Shown: positions 12,301 through 27,800 of the stretch, piece by piece
Layout of the letters: each line of letters begins with the position of its first letter
How positions within the stretch are numbered: the first letter of the stretch is position 1
Translations under genes and position numbers: made by a program
NCBI RefSeq assembly: GCF_018687715.1
Contig: NC_056767.1
Location: forward strand, 27,453,501 to 27,517,500
Reading direction: 5' to 3'
Source of the DNA: Carya illinoinensis
Lineage: Eukaryota > Streptophyta > Magnoliopsida > Fagales > Juglandaceae
DNA: 64,000 nucleotides
The notes under the pieces: model-generated
The model's input: the letters and a program-made list of their open reading frames with translations, nothing else
Database searches by the model: none
Told to the model about the DNA's origin: nothing

Positions 12301-12780
12301 TTGTTTGAGTGGCATGTTTTTAGGATGAATGGATCCTTATAGTCCATGGGGAAGACGCTCAGTCTGTTAGGATTAGTATAGCATTCCATGTAGACTTTTT
12401 TGTATATGTCCTGTATACTTTAGCTCTTGCCTATTCTCATGATCAATAAAATTTTGTTTACCTATAAAAAAAAAGCATTCCATGTAGACTTTAAATTCTG
12501 AAGAGTGAGGGATGCTAGGCCTCGTTTGTTTTCATAAATCATTTCATCTCATCTAATCATTACAATTTTTTCAAACTCCCACACAAAATACAATAAACAA
12601 TTCAATATTTTCAAATCCAAAAATAATATTAAAAAATTATATTCTAATAATAATTTATTCAACTCTCGTCTCGTCTCGTCTCATCTCATCTCATCTCATC
12701 GTATACGTGGAAACAAATGAGGCAAAACTGTGTCCAGACACCTGTTTTTAATGAGGGCGTCACAAGAAAATGAAGCATAT

Positions 12781-12843
<63 letters not shown>

Positions 12844-15800
12844 CTCTCTCTCTCTCTCTCTCTTTCTCACGTGTGCATGCACACTCTGGGACGTACTCTG
12901 GCACTTGTACTTACTGTCACATGTGCAAGTGCATAGAATTTTGAAAATCCCAAATGGCCCTTCTACATATTAAATTCCAAACAAGACATTTAATGAGATG
13001 CCAATATGAAGATCTTTGTTCTAAATATTGGGCCTCATGCATTGTGGTTATATGTGTCTGTCTATGTAACCATGTGTTGATAATTTTTTGATAGGTAAAA
13101 GCAAGTTATTAAACCACTTGTTAATATTATAAATAACTGCATAAGCATATGTTGGTATGCCTAAAAGTAGGTTTGTTGGTAATATTAGGTGTCTCATCTT
13201 GTATACTTCCTGTGTAAATGGTCTCCGCCTAGTTTCATTTGTTTTAATAAAGTTTATTACTTATTAAAAAAAAAACTGCATAAGCATACATTGGTATGCC
13301 TAAAGGTAGGTTTGTTGGTGATATGCATATATGCATACATACCATTATTACATTTCAGCACTGCACTTTTTATTTACTTAGAAAAAAACATTTCAGTGCT
13401 TCACACTGGCGAACACAGAGAATCTATACACTTTCATATGCCAAATATGCATCTAAAATGGCAGTATTGCCTTGCCCCGAAAGTTCTCTAATTAGGTGTT
13501 TGGGCAATAACTATCTATTCATTAGTACAATTTTACTTGCTTATACTTATCAAAAAACTTTACTTGCTTATAACCAAAATGGTATTGCCTTGCCTATCAA
13601 TATAGGCCAATTGCTTATCATGATGATATTTCTTAAATCCAACCTGAATATGGTTGCATATCCCTCGCTTTTCGTTGCAACGATTATTGGAAGCTTATTT
13701 GGAGCCTCATTGTGTGTTTTCTCCCCTTTATTTTCTTCAAACTCTGGGATGGATTGCACCCTGAACATGGTTGGATATATTTCTAATTGACTAATACGTT
13801 GCAACATGAATAATTATTTTTTTATGCAATGATATCATGTCTTCTTTATTACTTGTGTCATTAAATATCTTCAGATTAGTGAAGGCCTTAAAACTTTAAC
13901 ATGGCTGTAGACGTCATTTTGCCCACATTTTTGCTATCTTGGAAACTATGGAGAGATAACTAAAGCTTGGAAACAGGTTGTAGGACAAGCTCAACTGCTT
14001 GTTTGTGATATTATTGCAGCGTGCTGACCAGTTCTCTTATGAGGAGTTAATGGCATTGGATACTGCTGCATTGGTGGGTCATGGGAACAGGGCTAGACAA
14101 TGTAGACTGCACATTGTTTGGGTACAGTGGAGCACCGGGAAGTGATAGGAACGGATAACTGATGGATTAAAATGTTCATCTCGTGTGCTGAGGGAAACAT
14201 GGTGGTCAAGCGACGCAGTTTATGCTTGTAAACTGTTAAAAAGACCATTTATTTTAACTTTTTTCGAGTTTTTATGCTGTATTTGCGTACAGCTGATGAT
14301 GTGCAAGCTATTTGAAAATGTATTATCTATACAGTTGATGCACATTATTTAATACCTCTAATAATCAAATTTCTTTTTAACTGAGGATTACCCTGCTATT
14401 TTATCTCTACTCTGTTATGTTTCCCAACATTTCCATCTCACATTCTATTTCATCACAACACTTGATTCATTATATGAAGTACACATGCTTTTTTGAAACA
14501 ATCAACCGTAATGACCGTACACCTGTTTTAGCGATGAGCTCTGGCTCTAATAAGGGGGAGATTGAGGGTTTACTTTCAAGAGCCACTTAATGTGTGTGTA
14601 TCTTACGAATAAAATAAAATGAGTTATTGTCTCCTGTTTCGTTTCTTGCCAGATAGGTGATGGAATTAGATTGCATCATGTAGGCCATAAACTTGGCCTT
14701 GGTGTGAAGCCTATTATTATCTTTGAAACAGTTTTAACTAGCACAGCTGTTTTAGCCATGTATTAGCAGTTGATGACTGCAGAATGGAATTCATTTAAGT
14801 AACAATATGACTTGTTTATGCAATCAGTCAATGCCTGCAAAATTGTGTGAAGGCAATCAATCTTGTTATCTGCCAAAATCATCACTTATCTTGGATTAAA
14901 GGAAAAAACTAAAATTTACTGTTTTCTCTTTTCATATCGTTGCCATTTCTCAATGGTATCTTATTATCAATCTGGACTTAGTCTTTGTAAATTATTTTGA
15001 TCCCAAATTTTTATCATTGTTTCACATCGATAAATCTTTTAATAGAATGGAAGCAACTGATATTTTGTCATATAAAAAAGATAGAAACTGAAAAATAGCA
15101 AGAGAATCTGTTACACAGATTTTGCACTTGAAGCTTGTTTTTCAAGCATGCACTACAATTTGTGAGATGAAATGGCTTGTGGTATATTTTGTGTAATTTG
15201 ATGTTCTGTAGCTATTGATTTTTTTATTAAGTTTATATGGATGGAAATATAAATATATTTGTTTTGTGGGGTACATGAGCTTGTGCTTGATCAAATTAAC
15301 ATACAATGGAGATGAACAAGCTGGAAATATCCACATTATTTTAGTAATGATTGTGCTCTCATGATCTAAGTTGTGATTTTGGAATGGTGGGATGTATTGT
15401 TATTACTAATGAAAGAAATCATAAACAACTGAGGACTATGAGAACATTTCAAACATAAAAATTTCAAGTTCTTGTAAATGTTGAATGAATAAAAGTTGTT
15501 TAATTAGCAATATCAATGCCTTTTTTATGTGGATGTTTAAAATGATAATAAATGTGATTGAGATTTGAGACTTGTAATATTTCCCATTCATGTTAGTCAT
15601 GTTTTTTTTTTTTTTTTTTTGTTATTTTGGTATTATTGTCTTACCCTTACTCCATTTTGCTAGATAACGGTATATAGAAGTTATCAGATTTTGTGCTACT
15701 TAGGTATTCATTAGATGTTTCTATGCACACACTATTTGCTTACACTTTTGTGGATATAACTTACAAAGTATTATGGACATTGCACTCTGTGCAATTATGA

Positions 15801-18800
15801 TGTTATGAAAGTATTTTGCTTTTTTTTTTTTTTTTTTTTGGGGTGGTTGATTATTAGAAGTACGATAAAGCTGTGGTGAGTGTGGAAGTGACTGCTAGTA
15901 CTTTTTTTGGTGTTGCCTTTTGCTGGTTGGAGTTAATATTGTTAATTTGTTCTTTGAACATAGATTGGTCATTAGAATTCTCAATTGAAATGAAATGCTG
16001 GGACTGGAAATTTACTTGTAGCTTGCCTCTTAGCTGTCCTTTTACATCTTGTATGTTTATGTAGAAATGATTTTTTTCTTTGATAACGGGGGAACCACCC
16101 CACAGCAGAGCCCTTAGGACTCACCCTTGGAACGTAAACCCCCGGGGAGACTAGCACAACAACCCACTGCCATGGCCTCTCACTTAAATCGCAGTTTGAT
16201 CCCAGGGGGAATCGAACTTGTTACATGGGGCTGATGCACACAAGTTTGCCCTTACCACTTGGGCTACCCACGGGCGGTTGGATCAATATGCTTTTTAACA
16301 TCATATGATGATTATATGCTTTTTATAATCCTTGAATATGCTACGGCCGCTGCTTTGAGAATATGGAACGCTCTCCGGCTGGCTTTAGGGATTTTTTCTT
16401 TCATACTTTGTTACTGTGGGCCTCCTCTATTGTATTGATCGGAATGAGTTTTAATGACTTTTATGCTACTATCCGTAGCACGTAGTTTGTAATTAGGCTC
16501 TTTCTTGTATACTTTCTGTGTACTTGGGCTTTGTCTATTTACGTGGATCAATAAAATATCTTTTTACCTTTCAATTTTTTTTTAAATTTATAGAAAAGGG
16601 GACATTCTGAATGCAATACGGTTGCAGTGCACTGTTCAATGTGTATTCTTTGTTTTTGGTTTTTTTTAGTTCTAATACTTCATTTTTATTTTTTTTTTGT
16701 TTGAAAGTAATAAAAGATTTTATTCCCTAGAAATAGGCATAAGCCCAAATACACATGACGTATAGAAATAGGCATACTTTCTTTTAGTGTAGAATGTTTG
16801 GAATGGCTGCATCACGGAACTTTGAGTTTTTGATATTTGGTGGTGCTGGGAATGATAGTTACCATCTTTTGGTGGTGGCGGCAGCTATGGTAGTGTCAAT
16901 GATAGTGACAAGTGGCAATGGTGGGAGTTATCATGATAATGATGATGGCCCTAATAAACTCATTTTGTTGTTAGAACAGCAATTTGATCATTTCAAGCTT
17001 TTTAGAAGTAATCCTTACCTTTTGTGTTGTTCCCTTATGTTGTAAGTATTGATGAAGCATTTTGTTTAGAATATGACTCTTAGGCTGCATTTATATGTTG
17101 TGTTGAGTTGAGTTGAGATGAAAGTTAAAAGTTGAATAAAAAATTGTTAGAATATTATTTATTATTATTATTATTATTTTGGGATTTGAAAAATTTGAAT
17201 TATTTATTATATTTTATGTTGGAATTTGAGAAGTTGTAATGATTAGATGAGATGAGTTGAGAGGAGTTGATGAACTAAACTGGCCCCAAAAATTAAGAAT
17301 GAAACAAGTGGTCTGTATTTGCAATGTATTGCTTTAATTTCATATTGTTTTCTTATTGTGTTCTAAAGGGATACTTGCTACTTAGATACTTTCCTGTTTT
17401 TTAGAATGCATTTTAAACTTCAAATAAGCATAATGAATGGTCATTTACATAACTTAACTCAAATCTCGATTTGAGACCATGGTTGAGGTGGGGAGGAAGA
17501 GGTTTAGAAATTGCTTAGTTTTTTGAGCTTTAATGTTTTAAGTTAATATTGTACCATGTCAAAAGTTTAACATTGTACTTAATGAAAGTCTTGCTTTATG
17601 GATATAAAATATGCACTGTGTTGCATGTAATCATAAGAACTTCAGATGACATCTATCCTATGTATGCTGCACAAATTGTGCTCATTCTTTGATTGTTAGT
17701 GTGGCCTCAGTGAACAAATTTGATTGGTAAATTTTGGTGGAAGTTTCCGTAGTAGTTCCACCGTGCTGATGAAAAGTCTGTTTTTAGGATGGTGGATGGG
17801 ATGGCAAATTTTGTTACGGAATTTATCTACAGTACCATGATTTTATTCCTTATGATTGGCCATGAACCAAAAGTTTGGTTGTTCAGGATTGTGGGGTTGT
17901 AACTCCTTTGGTTCATCTTTGTTCATGAAGTTACAAAGTGTCCCTGTCCATTGAAATAATCGTTTGTTTTGGTCTGCTTGGAATTATGTGTTTTCATTTG
18001 CACCCTGCTTTAAGTCCTATTGTAACTTTCACTTTAACCACCCTTCTTTCTTTTCTTTTTTGGATTGGTAAACCCTTCTTTCTTTTCTTCTATTTTGTCC
18101 TCGTCTGTTTTGGTTTGGGAATCCGATTCACAATTGTTTTGACCCATTTTTTATGTGTATTGTCAGTATGATTTTAGATTAAGGCATTTTACTCATGCAG
18201 GGCGACACATGAGCCTCATGTCATGAGACTTGACCTTTTGGTTTATAACGAAGATAATCCAGAAGAGAACAAGATAAACAAAATATAACTGTTTTATAGA
18301 CATTTGAGGAGGATACACGTATACTCCTTGGCTGTATAGAGAAAATTCATCACTAACCAGCCAAACAGCAAGATAATCAATCAATAAAATAAATTTATGT
18401 CCTGTACATATAAAAAAAAAGTTTATATGTCCTGTGTACTTAGCTTCGCTTATTTAAAATTCCGATTTACTGGTAAAAAAAGAGTTGGATAAAGAAAGAG
18501 TAAGATAGTTGGTTTGGAATGCACACATTTTTTTGATTGGAGGTTTGGGGTGTATGACTCCTGATTGGAAGTGTAAAAGGCAAAAAGGTGCACCGCTAGT
18601 GCTTCTCTTGTTTCTTGGTTTCTAGTTCACCACCAAGCCTTAATCTAGTAGAACTTGATTATGCCAACTTTTGGATGTCACTAGAACAACCTTGTTTCTG
18701 TCGAGAGTTTTCCCTTTTGATGTATATCACATCCATTCAGTTGCACCTTTTCTTCTAATGTGTGTTAGCTTTCTTGCAATTTTGTGTTTTGAAAACTATT

Positions 18801-21800
18801 GTGTTTCTTCAAGGTTCAACCAGCCATTTTGAATCCCCCCATCTTTTATCTCTCTCCATTTCACTCTACCATGCATGGACATCAGTGCATTATCTCGTTT
18901 CGCGTAGATGATTTTCCCATCAATACCTTTTCATAGTTTTCAGGCATCTAATTGCGAAAAGCATCAACGGCTATTATAGTAGTTGGGATTTCTGAAAAAA
19001 TAAGAATAAACAGTATTGGGTGTTCTGTCTAGGGAACTCTTAATTTGGCACAGTTTCCTGTATTGGATACTATGATTTATACTGCAGCTCATGTGGCTGT
19101 TCATCTTGTCTTGTGGTTGCCTCATTGGATACTCCTATCCATGTTGCGCTGCTCATTAGTATACATAGTTGAATGTACTCTCAGATGTATGCTTGAAGAC
19201 ATTGTAAACCCTCAAACTTTTGGCTGTTGTGACAGCACATATTCCCAGAGTTTGCCAGATATCTGACGTCCAAATTTTGAAGAATTAGTTTATCTATTAT
19301 TAGTTTGGATGTTTTTCAGTTATTATTATTATTCTATACATCTAAAACTCTGTTTTTTCTCCAGTCTTGCAGCCATAGCTAGGAAGAGGCCACTCCACTA
19401 TAGTTCTGTTCTTTCTGCTCTTCTTGATTTTGATCTTAACCTTGAGTCGGTCAAAGGATGTCATGCTGCCAGTATCCAGTATTCCTTAAGAACTGCTTTT
19501 TTGGGATTCCTAAGGTGTACTCATCCAACCATTATAGAGGTAAAGCAATTTTGCCTTTTCTTTTCATTATTTTCTTCTCGTTTCCTGAGCATAATAGATT
19601 TTCTCTTCCTATTCACCTTGGGCAGTTGAACTTTAAATGTGCTGCATGAAACAATAATGTGATCTTCAAATGTGAATGTCCCCTTCATTGCTACTGCAAC
19701 ACTTAACAGTGTATCAAATACCAATATAAAAATTCTATGTTTTCCATTGTGTTTCTATCAGTAGAGCATTTTCTATCAACATGCTGTCAGAAGAGCAGAT
19801 TATTGCACAAAGAAAATTGACTACAAAATTTCGTTACTGTTTTTGTGTGTCTGGACTTCTATTTAGTGATTGAATCATTGTGCTTTTGTCTTAAATAGTG
19901 GCAAGAAGCTCCAAAATGGCAAAAACATAGACACTGGGTTATGTTTATAGGCTCATTGTAGACATGGCATGCTAGTAAAGGAAACAAATTGAGAGACCCA
20001 TTATATCTTTTATGATAAATACAAAGCCCCAAAAACTTGCTGTTCGTTCACCTATCTCTTGCCTGACAAGTTGGGTCTTCTGTTGTATTTTCAGTCAAGA
20101 GATAGATTGCTTGGGGCTCTCCGAGCTATGAATGCTGGGGATGCTGCTGATCAGGTTATCCGGCAAGTTGATAAAATAATGAAAAATACTGAGCGTGCTT
20201 CACGAGATGTTCGGCTCGGCAAGGTAGTTGCAGAGTGACCATGTTTTACATTTTAGCAATTTCTTATTTTTTTGAGATCCACTCATTGGTTTTTAAATTT
20301 CTGCTTAGGATGATCAATTATCAAGCCAGTTGCCCATAGCAGGTGATCTGTCAACGAAAAGGTCATTTCCTCTGGATAATGAAGAGCCAGCTAATGGTCA
20401 TGAGGTGGCTTCCAAGCGGTTCCGGTATGGTCCTGACATCCAGTCGGCTTTGCCAGTTCAAGTAGTTGATTCTGCGCATGATTCGGTTACTGTTAATGGA
20501 CTATCTCCCGTATTGCATCGCCAACTGAGCCCTGTGGAACAGATGATTGCCATGATTGGTGCTTTGCTTGCGGAAGGCGAAAGAGGTGCTGAATCACTTG
20601 AAATCCTTATTTCAAAAGTTCATCCTGATCTGCTGGCTGATATTGTCATAACAAATATGAAGCACTTGCCTAAGACACCTCCACCTTTAACAAGGCTTGG
20701 GAACTTGCCAGTAACTCAACAATTGGGCTCTCTAAATACTGCTCCTACAAATTCTGAAGAACCTCCAGATGTCAGTGCACGAGCACCTCTTTCTTCAGCT
20801 ACTGCAACTAGTTCATTGTCTGATACGCCTCTGGTCAATAATCACTCTGCTGATTCAAAACGTGATCTGCGAAGGGTAAACCTCACGAGCTTTTAGTTGC
20901 TATTAATGTTGTGTGTATCTTGCAGCTATTGAATGTGTTTTAGTTCTTCACATGTTATAATTTTTAGAAACCTTTAAATGAATTCCTAGTGGCTTTTCCA
21001 GGATCCTCGTCGGCTGGATCCAAGACGTGTAGTAGTCCCTGTTGGGGTCCCTTCCAATCCAATTGCAGAGGACACTGGAGCTGCGCAATCTGAGTTTGAC
21101 CTTAGTATTTCTTTGAGTAAACCCATTTCACTTTCTGTTACTACCAGTCTCGAAAGCCCTTCTACATCTCTCACGTCCATGATCAAAAGTGACGATAAAA
21201 TTTTGGAAAGTCCATTGGTTTCTGGTGCTAGTCAACTAACTCCTGCTTTTGATAAAACCGAGGAAATTGACCTAATCCCAGAGGTTGATCCCTCTTCAGA
21301 TCCAACACCTTCTCCAGTTAACAAAGTTGATGAGGACTCGATTGAAATGAAGTTGTCGGATGTTGTAGTGGCAAATGGGGTTGATACATCGTCTTTTCTA
21401 GAATCCGATCAGCATTCTCCTACTGTTTCAAACGCATCTGCATCTGAAGACAGCTGTCAGGATTTACCTCTGCTCCCATCATATGTGGAACTGACTGAAG
21501 AACAGGAAAGACGTGTGAGAAAATTGGCAGTTGAACAAATAATTGAATCATATGAGCAGCCATGTGGGACTGAGTGCAGCCAGATGCGTATGGCATTACT
21601 TGCTCGATTGGTTGCTCAGGTTGGTTATATTCTGATTGTTCTTATGTAAAGAGGTAACTTTTGTATCCCAAATTTGTAAAATCAAGTAGACAGTAAGATT
21701 ATTCTCTTGAGTAATTGATGCCAAAGCTTGCATGCTCATCATCAGTAGCCAAGAGCACCCTAAAAATATTTTCTCATTTCCTAAGTCGGGTGATTCTATA

Positions 21801-24800
21801 AACAGAAACACACAAAAACAAGCAGTGGCACGCTGGCATACATATGTTGTCTTTGGCATATTCTTATTCACTTCTCTCGGTCATCTGACTGCACATACTT
21901 AGAACCTTCTCAAAATTAAGTTGTAAACTACCTTCTCATATGTTGTGAGTAATAATTGGGATCATTGAATTGAAACTTAAGCGTCAGCAACATTCAACTC
22001 CAGGATGCCAAATTTTAATCAAGGTGAAAATGCCAGTAGATGCAACTAGCTTAGTGAGCTTGTAAAATTTGTATGTGTGGATTATAATTACCATCAAGAT
22101 AAAACTGGTTCTGGACATGGGTTTTTGAACCTGTCTTATTCCTCTACAATCCTCTACGTACACTTGATGTTTCATATGATGTCTACATCTAATTGTATTT
22201 ACGTTACTTACTGATAATTATTTTTTCTTCACAGATTGGCACTGATGATGACGTTGTTACGATGCTGAAAGAACATGTTGTCGTTGAGTACCAACGGCAA
22301 AAGGTATCTAAAGTTTTAAACTTGTAGGTTATCTTTTTGTTTGTTGTTTGTTTTTGTCTGGATGACTGTCCTGAAGCTTGTTCATCAGTAATTGTTGTTT
22401 AGCATGATTGTAGCTGTTTGCCAGAAATATGTTATCTATGCAATGAGTTTTGTTTAAACGTCTAAGTTTATTAGCATACTTCAATGAAGATGTATTTGGG
22501 AAAAAAGAGAAGGGAAGAATGATAAAGACCAATGAACTTGAGAACAGAAAATGAAGGCTCAAATCTTGGATTGAAGGATTACGAGGAGAAGAGTGATGCC
22601 TTACTATACCCATTCCTTGAAGTTGCCATTGTCATGCTTAGTCAATGCATTGCATCAAGCATTACGGCACTGCTCTTCAAGCTGAACATCCCTTATGTGT
22701 TTGTCTTAACCCCTTTGAATTCCACAAGCGGGCAATTATTTTGATTGGTGGATTATGCCTTAAAGTCGGTGTTGCATATAGTTTCTGTTAGTCATCCCAG
22801 GACTTATCTACTGATAAAAAAGAAGTCATCCCAGGAACCGATCTGATTTTTACAACTGCTTTCTGGAGACCCTTTATGTTTTAAACTGGGCATGTTTTAG
22901 CATTTGTTTCAGTGGTGGATTGTTCCTGAAAAATATCTGAAAAGATTGTGCAGATGCTTTTTAATTATTAGTCTGGAACTTCTAACAACACAGAATACTA
23001 ATTGCGACACTTTAGCTTTTGTCAAGTTCTGCATTTAACAGCCTTAGGCAGTTACCCTTCTTTTTTTAGATTTTTTTTTTGGAATTTAGGATTGTAATGG
23101 CTGAGGGGACTTTTATAATTGTCTTGTGTGCTATGCGTTCCCTTTGTTTAGAGGACTTAAACTTTTGTAAGTATTTGTTTTATCTTCACCAGGTGATTTT
23201 GTGGACTTTATTTTTAGAAGGAATCGTGTGAATCGATTTCATGTTAGTGGGGAAATAGATAACCATGCAACACTAGGAAGGTGCCTTACAAGTCCTTAAA
23301 TCGGAAAGTGGGGAAATAGATAAATGTTTGTTTGCTCGACTAAAAGCTATGCGGAATGTATCTTTCCAAGTTTGATTGTCTATTCAAGGCTCCTTTAGTG
23401 TCAATTAATGGTTGAGTGGAAATCCAGAATAGATTTTTAATGCATTGAGCTTTATATTTGTCTGAGTGGTTTTAATTTCTTAATTAGTTTTAATAGTAGA
23501 AAATGGTTTCCAGGGGCATGAGCTTATTTTGCACGTGTTGTACCATCTGCATACTCTCATGATCTTGGATTCTGCGGAAACCTCTTCAGTTGCTGCTGTT
23601 GTGTATGAAAAGCTGCTTTTGGCTGTGGTAGGCACCTTTTGAGTTAGTTCAACCTTATTTCATCACCTTTTTTCTCAATATCCTGTTGTTCTTTCGACAT
23701 GTGTGTGAAAATGAGATGTATTTACTCTCTTGCAATGTAGGCCAAATCTTTGCTGGACTCTTTTCCAGCTTCAGACAAGTCCTTTAGTAGACTTTTTGGT
23801 GAAGTCCCACTTTTGCCTGACTCTGCCTTGAAACTACTAGATGATCTCTGCTATGCTGATGTCACTGATCACCTTGGGAGAGATGTACGTGATGTTGAGC
23901 GTGTTACTCAGGGCCTTGGAGCTGTGTGGATTTTGATTTTGGGGCGACCGGTTAATCGGCATTCCTGCTTGGATATAGTTTTGAAGGTGACTTGACATAA
24001 GAATCTAATTGCATTTCTGTGGCTGTTATCTTTTACTTTAGTTTATTGTGTATGATGTTTGTCTGCAGTTCGGAGTGCTTGTATCCGACATATAGGTCAT
24101 TATTTGGATGCTGAGACTTTTGAGGAAAAGACTTTTTTATTTTTATCTTTTAATTGTGTGATTATAGATAAGAAATTATTGAGTTTCAAAAGCTATTTTT
24201 AGGATGATGTTACACTATCCAGTGGATCTAACTCTTTTTTTTAGAGGTTCTATGATATTTTAGTGTTTCTTAAATGCTGTAATTTAGAAATGATGACTTA
24301 TCAAGTCTTTTACATCATATTGAACTAATTTTTAATTCATATAAAGAGATCTTCATTCAGGCAAACGACTAAGATTGTATGTACAGCTTAAACTCTTGGA
24401 TATTGTGAATTTACTTTCTAGCATCAGTAAAGAATTAATCTAATCTATTGTTCGGAGAACTGTTCTTTGCCTGCTGGTGAGGTCTTCAGAGGGTTTGTAT
24501 GAAAGGCATGGATTGATTTCTGCTTCCATTGAGATTGGGGGTCAATGTAATGATTATTGAAGTCCACTTGCTGGTGTGTGTGTCTTTAGGATGTGTATAT
24601 GTATGTATACATACGTGTTTATATGTATATTTGATGTTTCATTTTCTTCCTGTGTACTTGGGCTTTGCCTTCTCTTATGAATAAAACTTCTCAATAACCT
24701 ATAAAAAAAAGTATTTATATGTATATTGATTGATAATTTATTGTATTTCTACTGATCTTATCTTATAATGGCAGTGTGCTGTTCATTCTCAAGATGAGAT

Positions 24801-27800
24801 CCGAGCCAGAGCAATCCGGCTGGTATTTTAACTTGCACCTCATAACCTCCTTGATTCTATTGAAATGAAAACGTCTATCTTCGTTGGGGGGATGTAAAAA
24901 GTCCAATCTGGCGTGTTCTATATTTCTATATGCTAAAACAAAAATGATATAGACACTACCAAGTCTACCATTCCACATCCTTTGCACAACTAGCTATGCA
25001 ATATTAATTTTCTTTTAAATTTTACCCGAATGCTGTTTTTACTGATTAAAAAAAATTCTTTATATTCATTTAAATTTATTTGACTTTGATGTGTTCGAAT
25101 TAAAAATATATATTTTATTAAGAAGTTGTGTAAAAGTTGTGAAATACCGATAAAAAAAAGCAAGTTGTGAAGTAGTTGTATTTGTATAATTTTCCATGCT
25201 AAAAAATGCATCTGTTTTTATAATTAAATCTGGACAGGTGGCGAACAAGCTTTATCAGCTAAGCTACATATCAGAAAGTATTGAGCAATTTGCAAAAAAT
25301 ATGTTGTTGGCTGCTGTAGATCATCATATTTCAGATATAGAACTTTCAGAGTCTGGAACTGAGCAAAGAGTCAAAGGGGAGGTATCGGTCATTTGTTATT
25401 TAAATTACTTTTCCGTCATATTGCCTTTTCTACTTTTTTTATACCTTGTATGTGGTACGTTGAAACTCTGAAGGGTTTATTGATGTGAACCTTTTCATTA
25501 TCAATCCTGTAAAGCACTTGAGCTCTGATGAGTTGAGTGTGAGTTAAATATTAACAAGAGCTGGTTTGATCACTGCAAAAAAATTTGACCTTCATTCCAA
25601 ATCAGTTTGTCTTTTGGGTTTCAACAAAAAATGAACCTCCAGGGTAGCCGGGTAAAAGGGCCATTCTTTCATTTTGTTTACTTACTGATTTTTTTTTTTT
25701 TTTTAATCCTGTGGATTTCTTTTTAGGTTGAAAGCCAAGAAACATCTACCAGTGGTTCTCAGGTTTCAGAGCCGGGGCCCTCTGACAATAACTTCTCAAG
25801 GGGCATGCAATCATTACTGCGCAACACTTCAACTGTGTCATTGCCCGAAGCTCAAAGACTCATTTCTTTGTTTTTTGCTTTATGTACAAAGGTTTGCCTC
25901 TGTTTGCTTCGCCACTGGTGATGGCAAGATAATAGCTTTGTGCCCTTGATCTCTTGGTAATGCTTTTAAGTATTTTTCTTCCATGCAGAAACCAAGTCTT
26001 CTGCAACTTGTATTTAATAATTACTACCAAGCCCCAAAAGCTGTCAAGCAGGTATTTTTTTTTGTTTTGTTTGTTGCAGTGTGTTTCATCATCTAGTAGT
26101 TGACAGATTAGGTTAAGCAAGCTCTTTGTAATTATAGCAGGCCATTCTGTATTAGCCACCTATCTAATGCATGAAAGTTGACGTGGCTGCCTTATGTGTT
26201 GCAATCTCACATCTTATGGATGGAAAGCTCTGCAGTAAAAGCCTCCATCTCGAAAATTTTGAGAGGAAATCAAGAGACAGATATAGGGAAAAAATAGATT
26301 TTTCCCGTGAATTACGTGAGTTGCACTTGCAGAAAACTCCTTGTTGAGGACCTGTGCACCCCAGGATTAGTCGGGACCTGTTTTTGGACATCTGGTGCCA
26401 ATCAAAAAATAATTAAGAGGAGAAAAACTATCCTGAAGATATTTAGGGGATTTAGGGTGCAATTTGAGTTGGTTCAAATTATGACCATGTAAAAGTAGCC
26501 AATTATGAAGAACTGCGGACTAGTCGTTTTGGGCTACATTTCCAACCATGTTGTTCTGATTGGCTCTTCAAGTAACCAACTCCAAAGAGATTGTTGTGGG
26601 CAACCATCCCAACTATGAAGCGATTTGAGCATATTGACTTTCAACTCAAACACTATCCTCTCACCATCCTCAAAGGTTATAGCATTACACTCTTGCCAAA
26701 TCCACCATAATAGCCGTAAAGGAGCCATTTGCTAGACTTTGATGTTAGAATAGACTTTTAAGGTTGGGTTTGGGTGTTGAGAAGTGTTGAGGTATGTTGT
26801 GAATAGTAGTGAAAAAGTAGGTAAAAAATAATAATAGAATATTGAATAGTAGTAAAAAGTAAGTGAAAAGTAATAATAAAGTAATGAATAGTAGTGTGGT
26901 ATGTTGAGAAGTGTTGAGGTACTCTCAACGCCCAAACACACAATAGAGAAATCCCAGCGTGATTTCCTTTGAAGTAGGTTGGGGGATGAGTTTTAAGTTC
27001 CACCTGGTCAAATGGGATAAGGTTTGCTCTCCAATTTCTATTGATGGGTTGGGAATTAAACACTTGAGGGTATTCAACCGGGCGCTTCTTGGGAAATGGT
27101 TGTGGCGATATATCATGGAAAAGGAAGATTGACCTTAAGTATGGGTGTATGTGCACCCCCCGGCCTCCTTGGGGAGGGGGGGGGGGGGGGGGAGGTGTTG
27201 GAGTACTAGGGAGGTACAAGGGGTGTGTGGTGTGGGAGCTTGGAAGCACATACAAGGAGGGTGGGGGGTATTTTCTCGACACACTACAATTGTGATGGGT
27301 GACGGATCTAGAATAAAATTCTCGCATGATCTATGGTGTGGAGATTGAGCTCTTAAGGACACATTTCATACAGTTTTCAGGATTGTGGGTGAACAGGAAG
27401 CATCGATTGTGGATCTCATGGAGATGTCCAGTGGCTCAACCCAATGGAATGTGAATTTTATGAGGGCGGCTCATGATTGGGAAGTTGACAATTTTGTTGA
27501 TTTTTTCAGAACCTTGTATGCCATAAGACTAAGAAATTAGGGCACTGATAAGTTGTGGTGGACACCTGCTAGAAAGGTGCTTTTTCTGTCCACTTGTTTT
27601 ATAAGAGCCTCGCCAATCTGCAACAGAATAACTTGCTTTGGAGAAGTATTTGGAGAAACAAGGCGCCCCTTAAGGCAAAAGTTTTCGCTTGGACAGGTTC
27701 ACTAGGCAAGATCTTGACTTTGGATAATCTATGGAATGTCGGGTGATTTTTGTGTACTGGCGTTGTACATGTAGAAAGAATGGTGAGACTATGGATCATC

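Larger units (their letters stand above)
11647..19364 (+). other. Intron 5 of symplekin (7.7 kb), filled with small repeats
   Basis: This intron splits a codon between exon 5 (ends AACTG) and exon 6 (starts TCTTGCAGCC). It contains LINE tails, a MITE at each of 12513-12722 and 17083-17288, a compound microsatellite, a duplicated 50-base segment and an antisense SINE, each annotated separately. I see no coding exon between 11647 and 19364; open frames there do not resemble proteins. Confidence 0.8.

Noticed and set aside
12686..12973. Overlapping open frames of Ser-Leu, Thr-His and Arg-Glu repeats on both strands
   Set aside because: They are translations of the CT/CA microsatellite, not genes.
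13296..13790. 164-codon frame in intron 5
   Set aside because: It runs across a LINE target duplication and AT-rich intron sequence; no domain and no splice borders.
22532..22744. 70-codon frame inside intron 10
   Set aside because: Lies in an intron without splice sites that keep the symplekin frame; not conserved in character.
27089..27362. Gly-rich and Pro-rich open frames
   Set aside because: They cross a G-run inside a decayed LINE copy; no frame is conserved.
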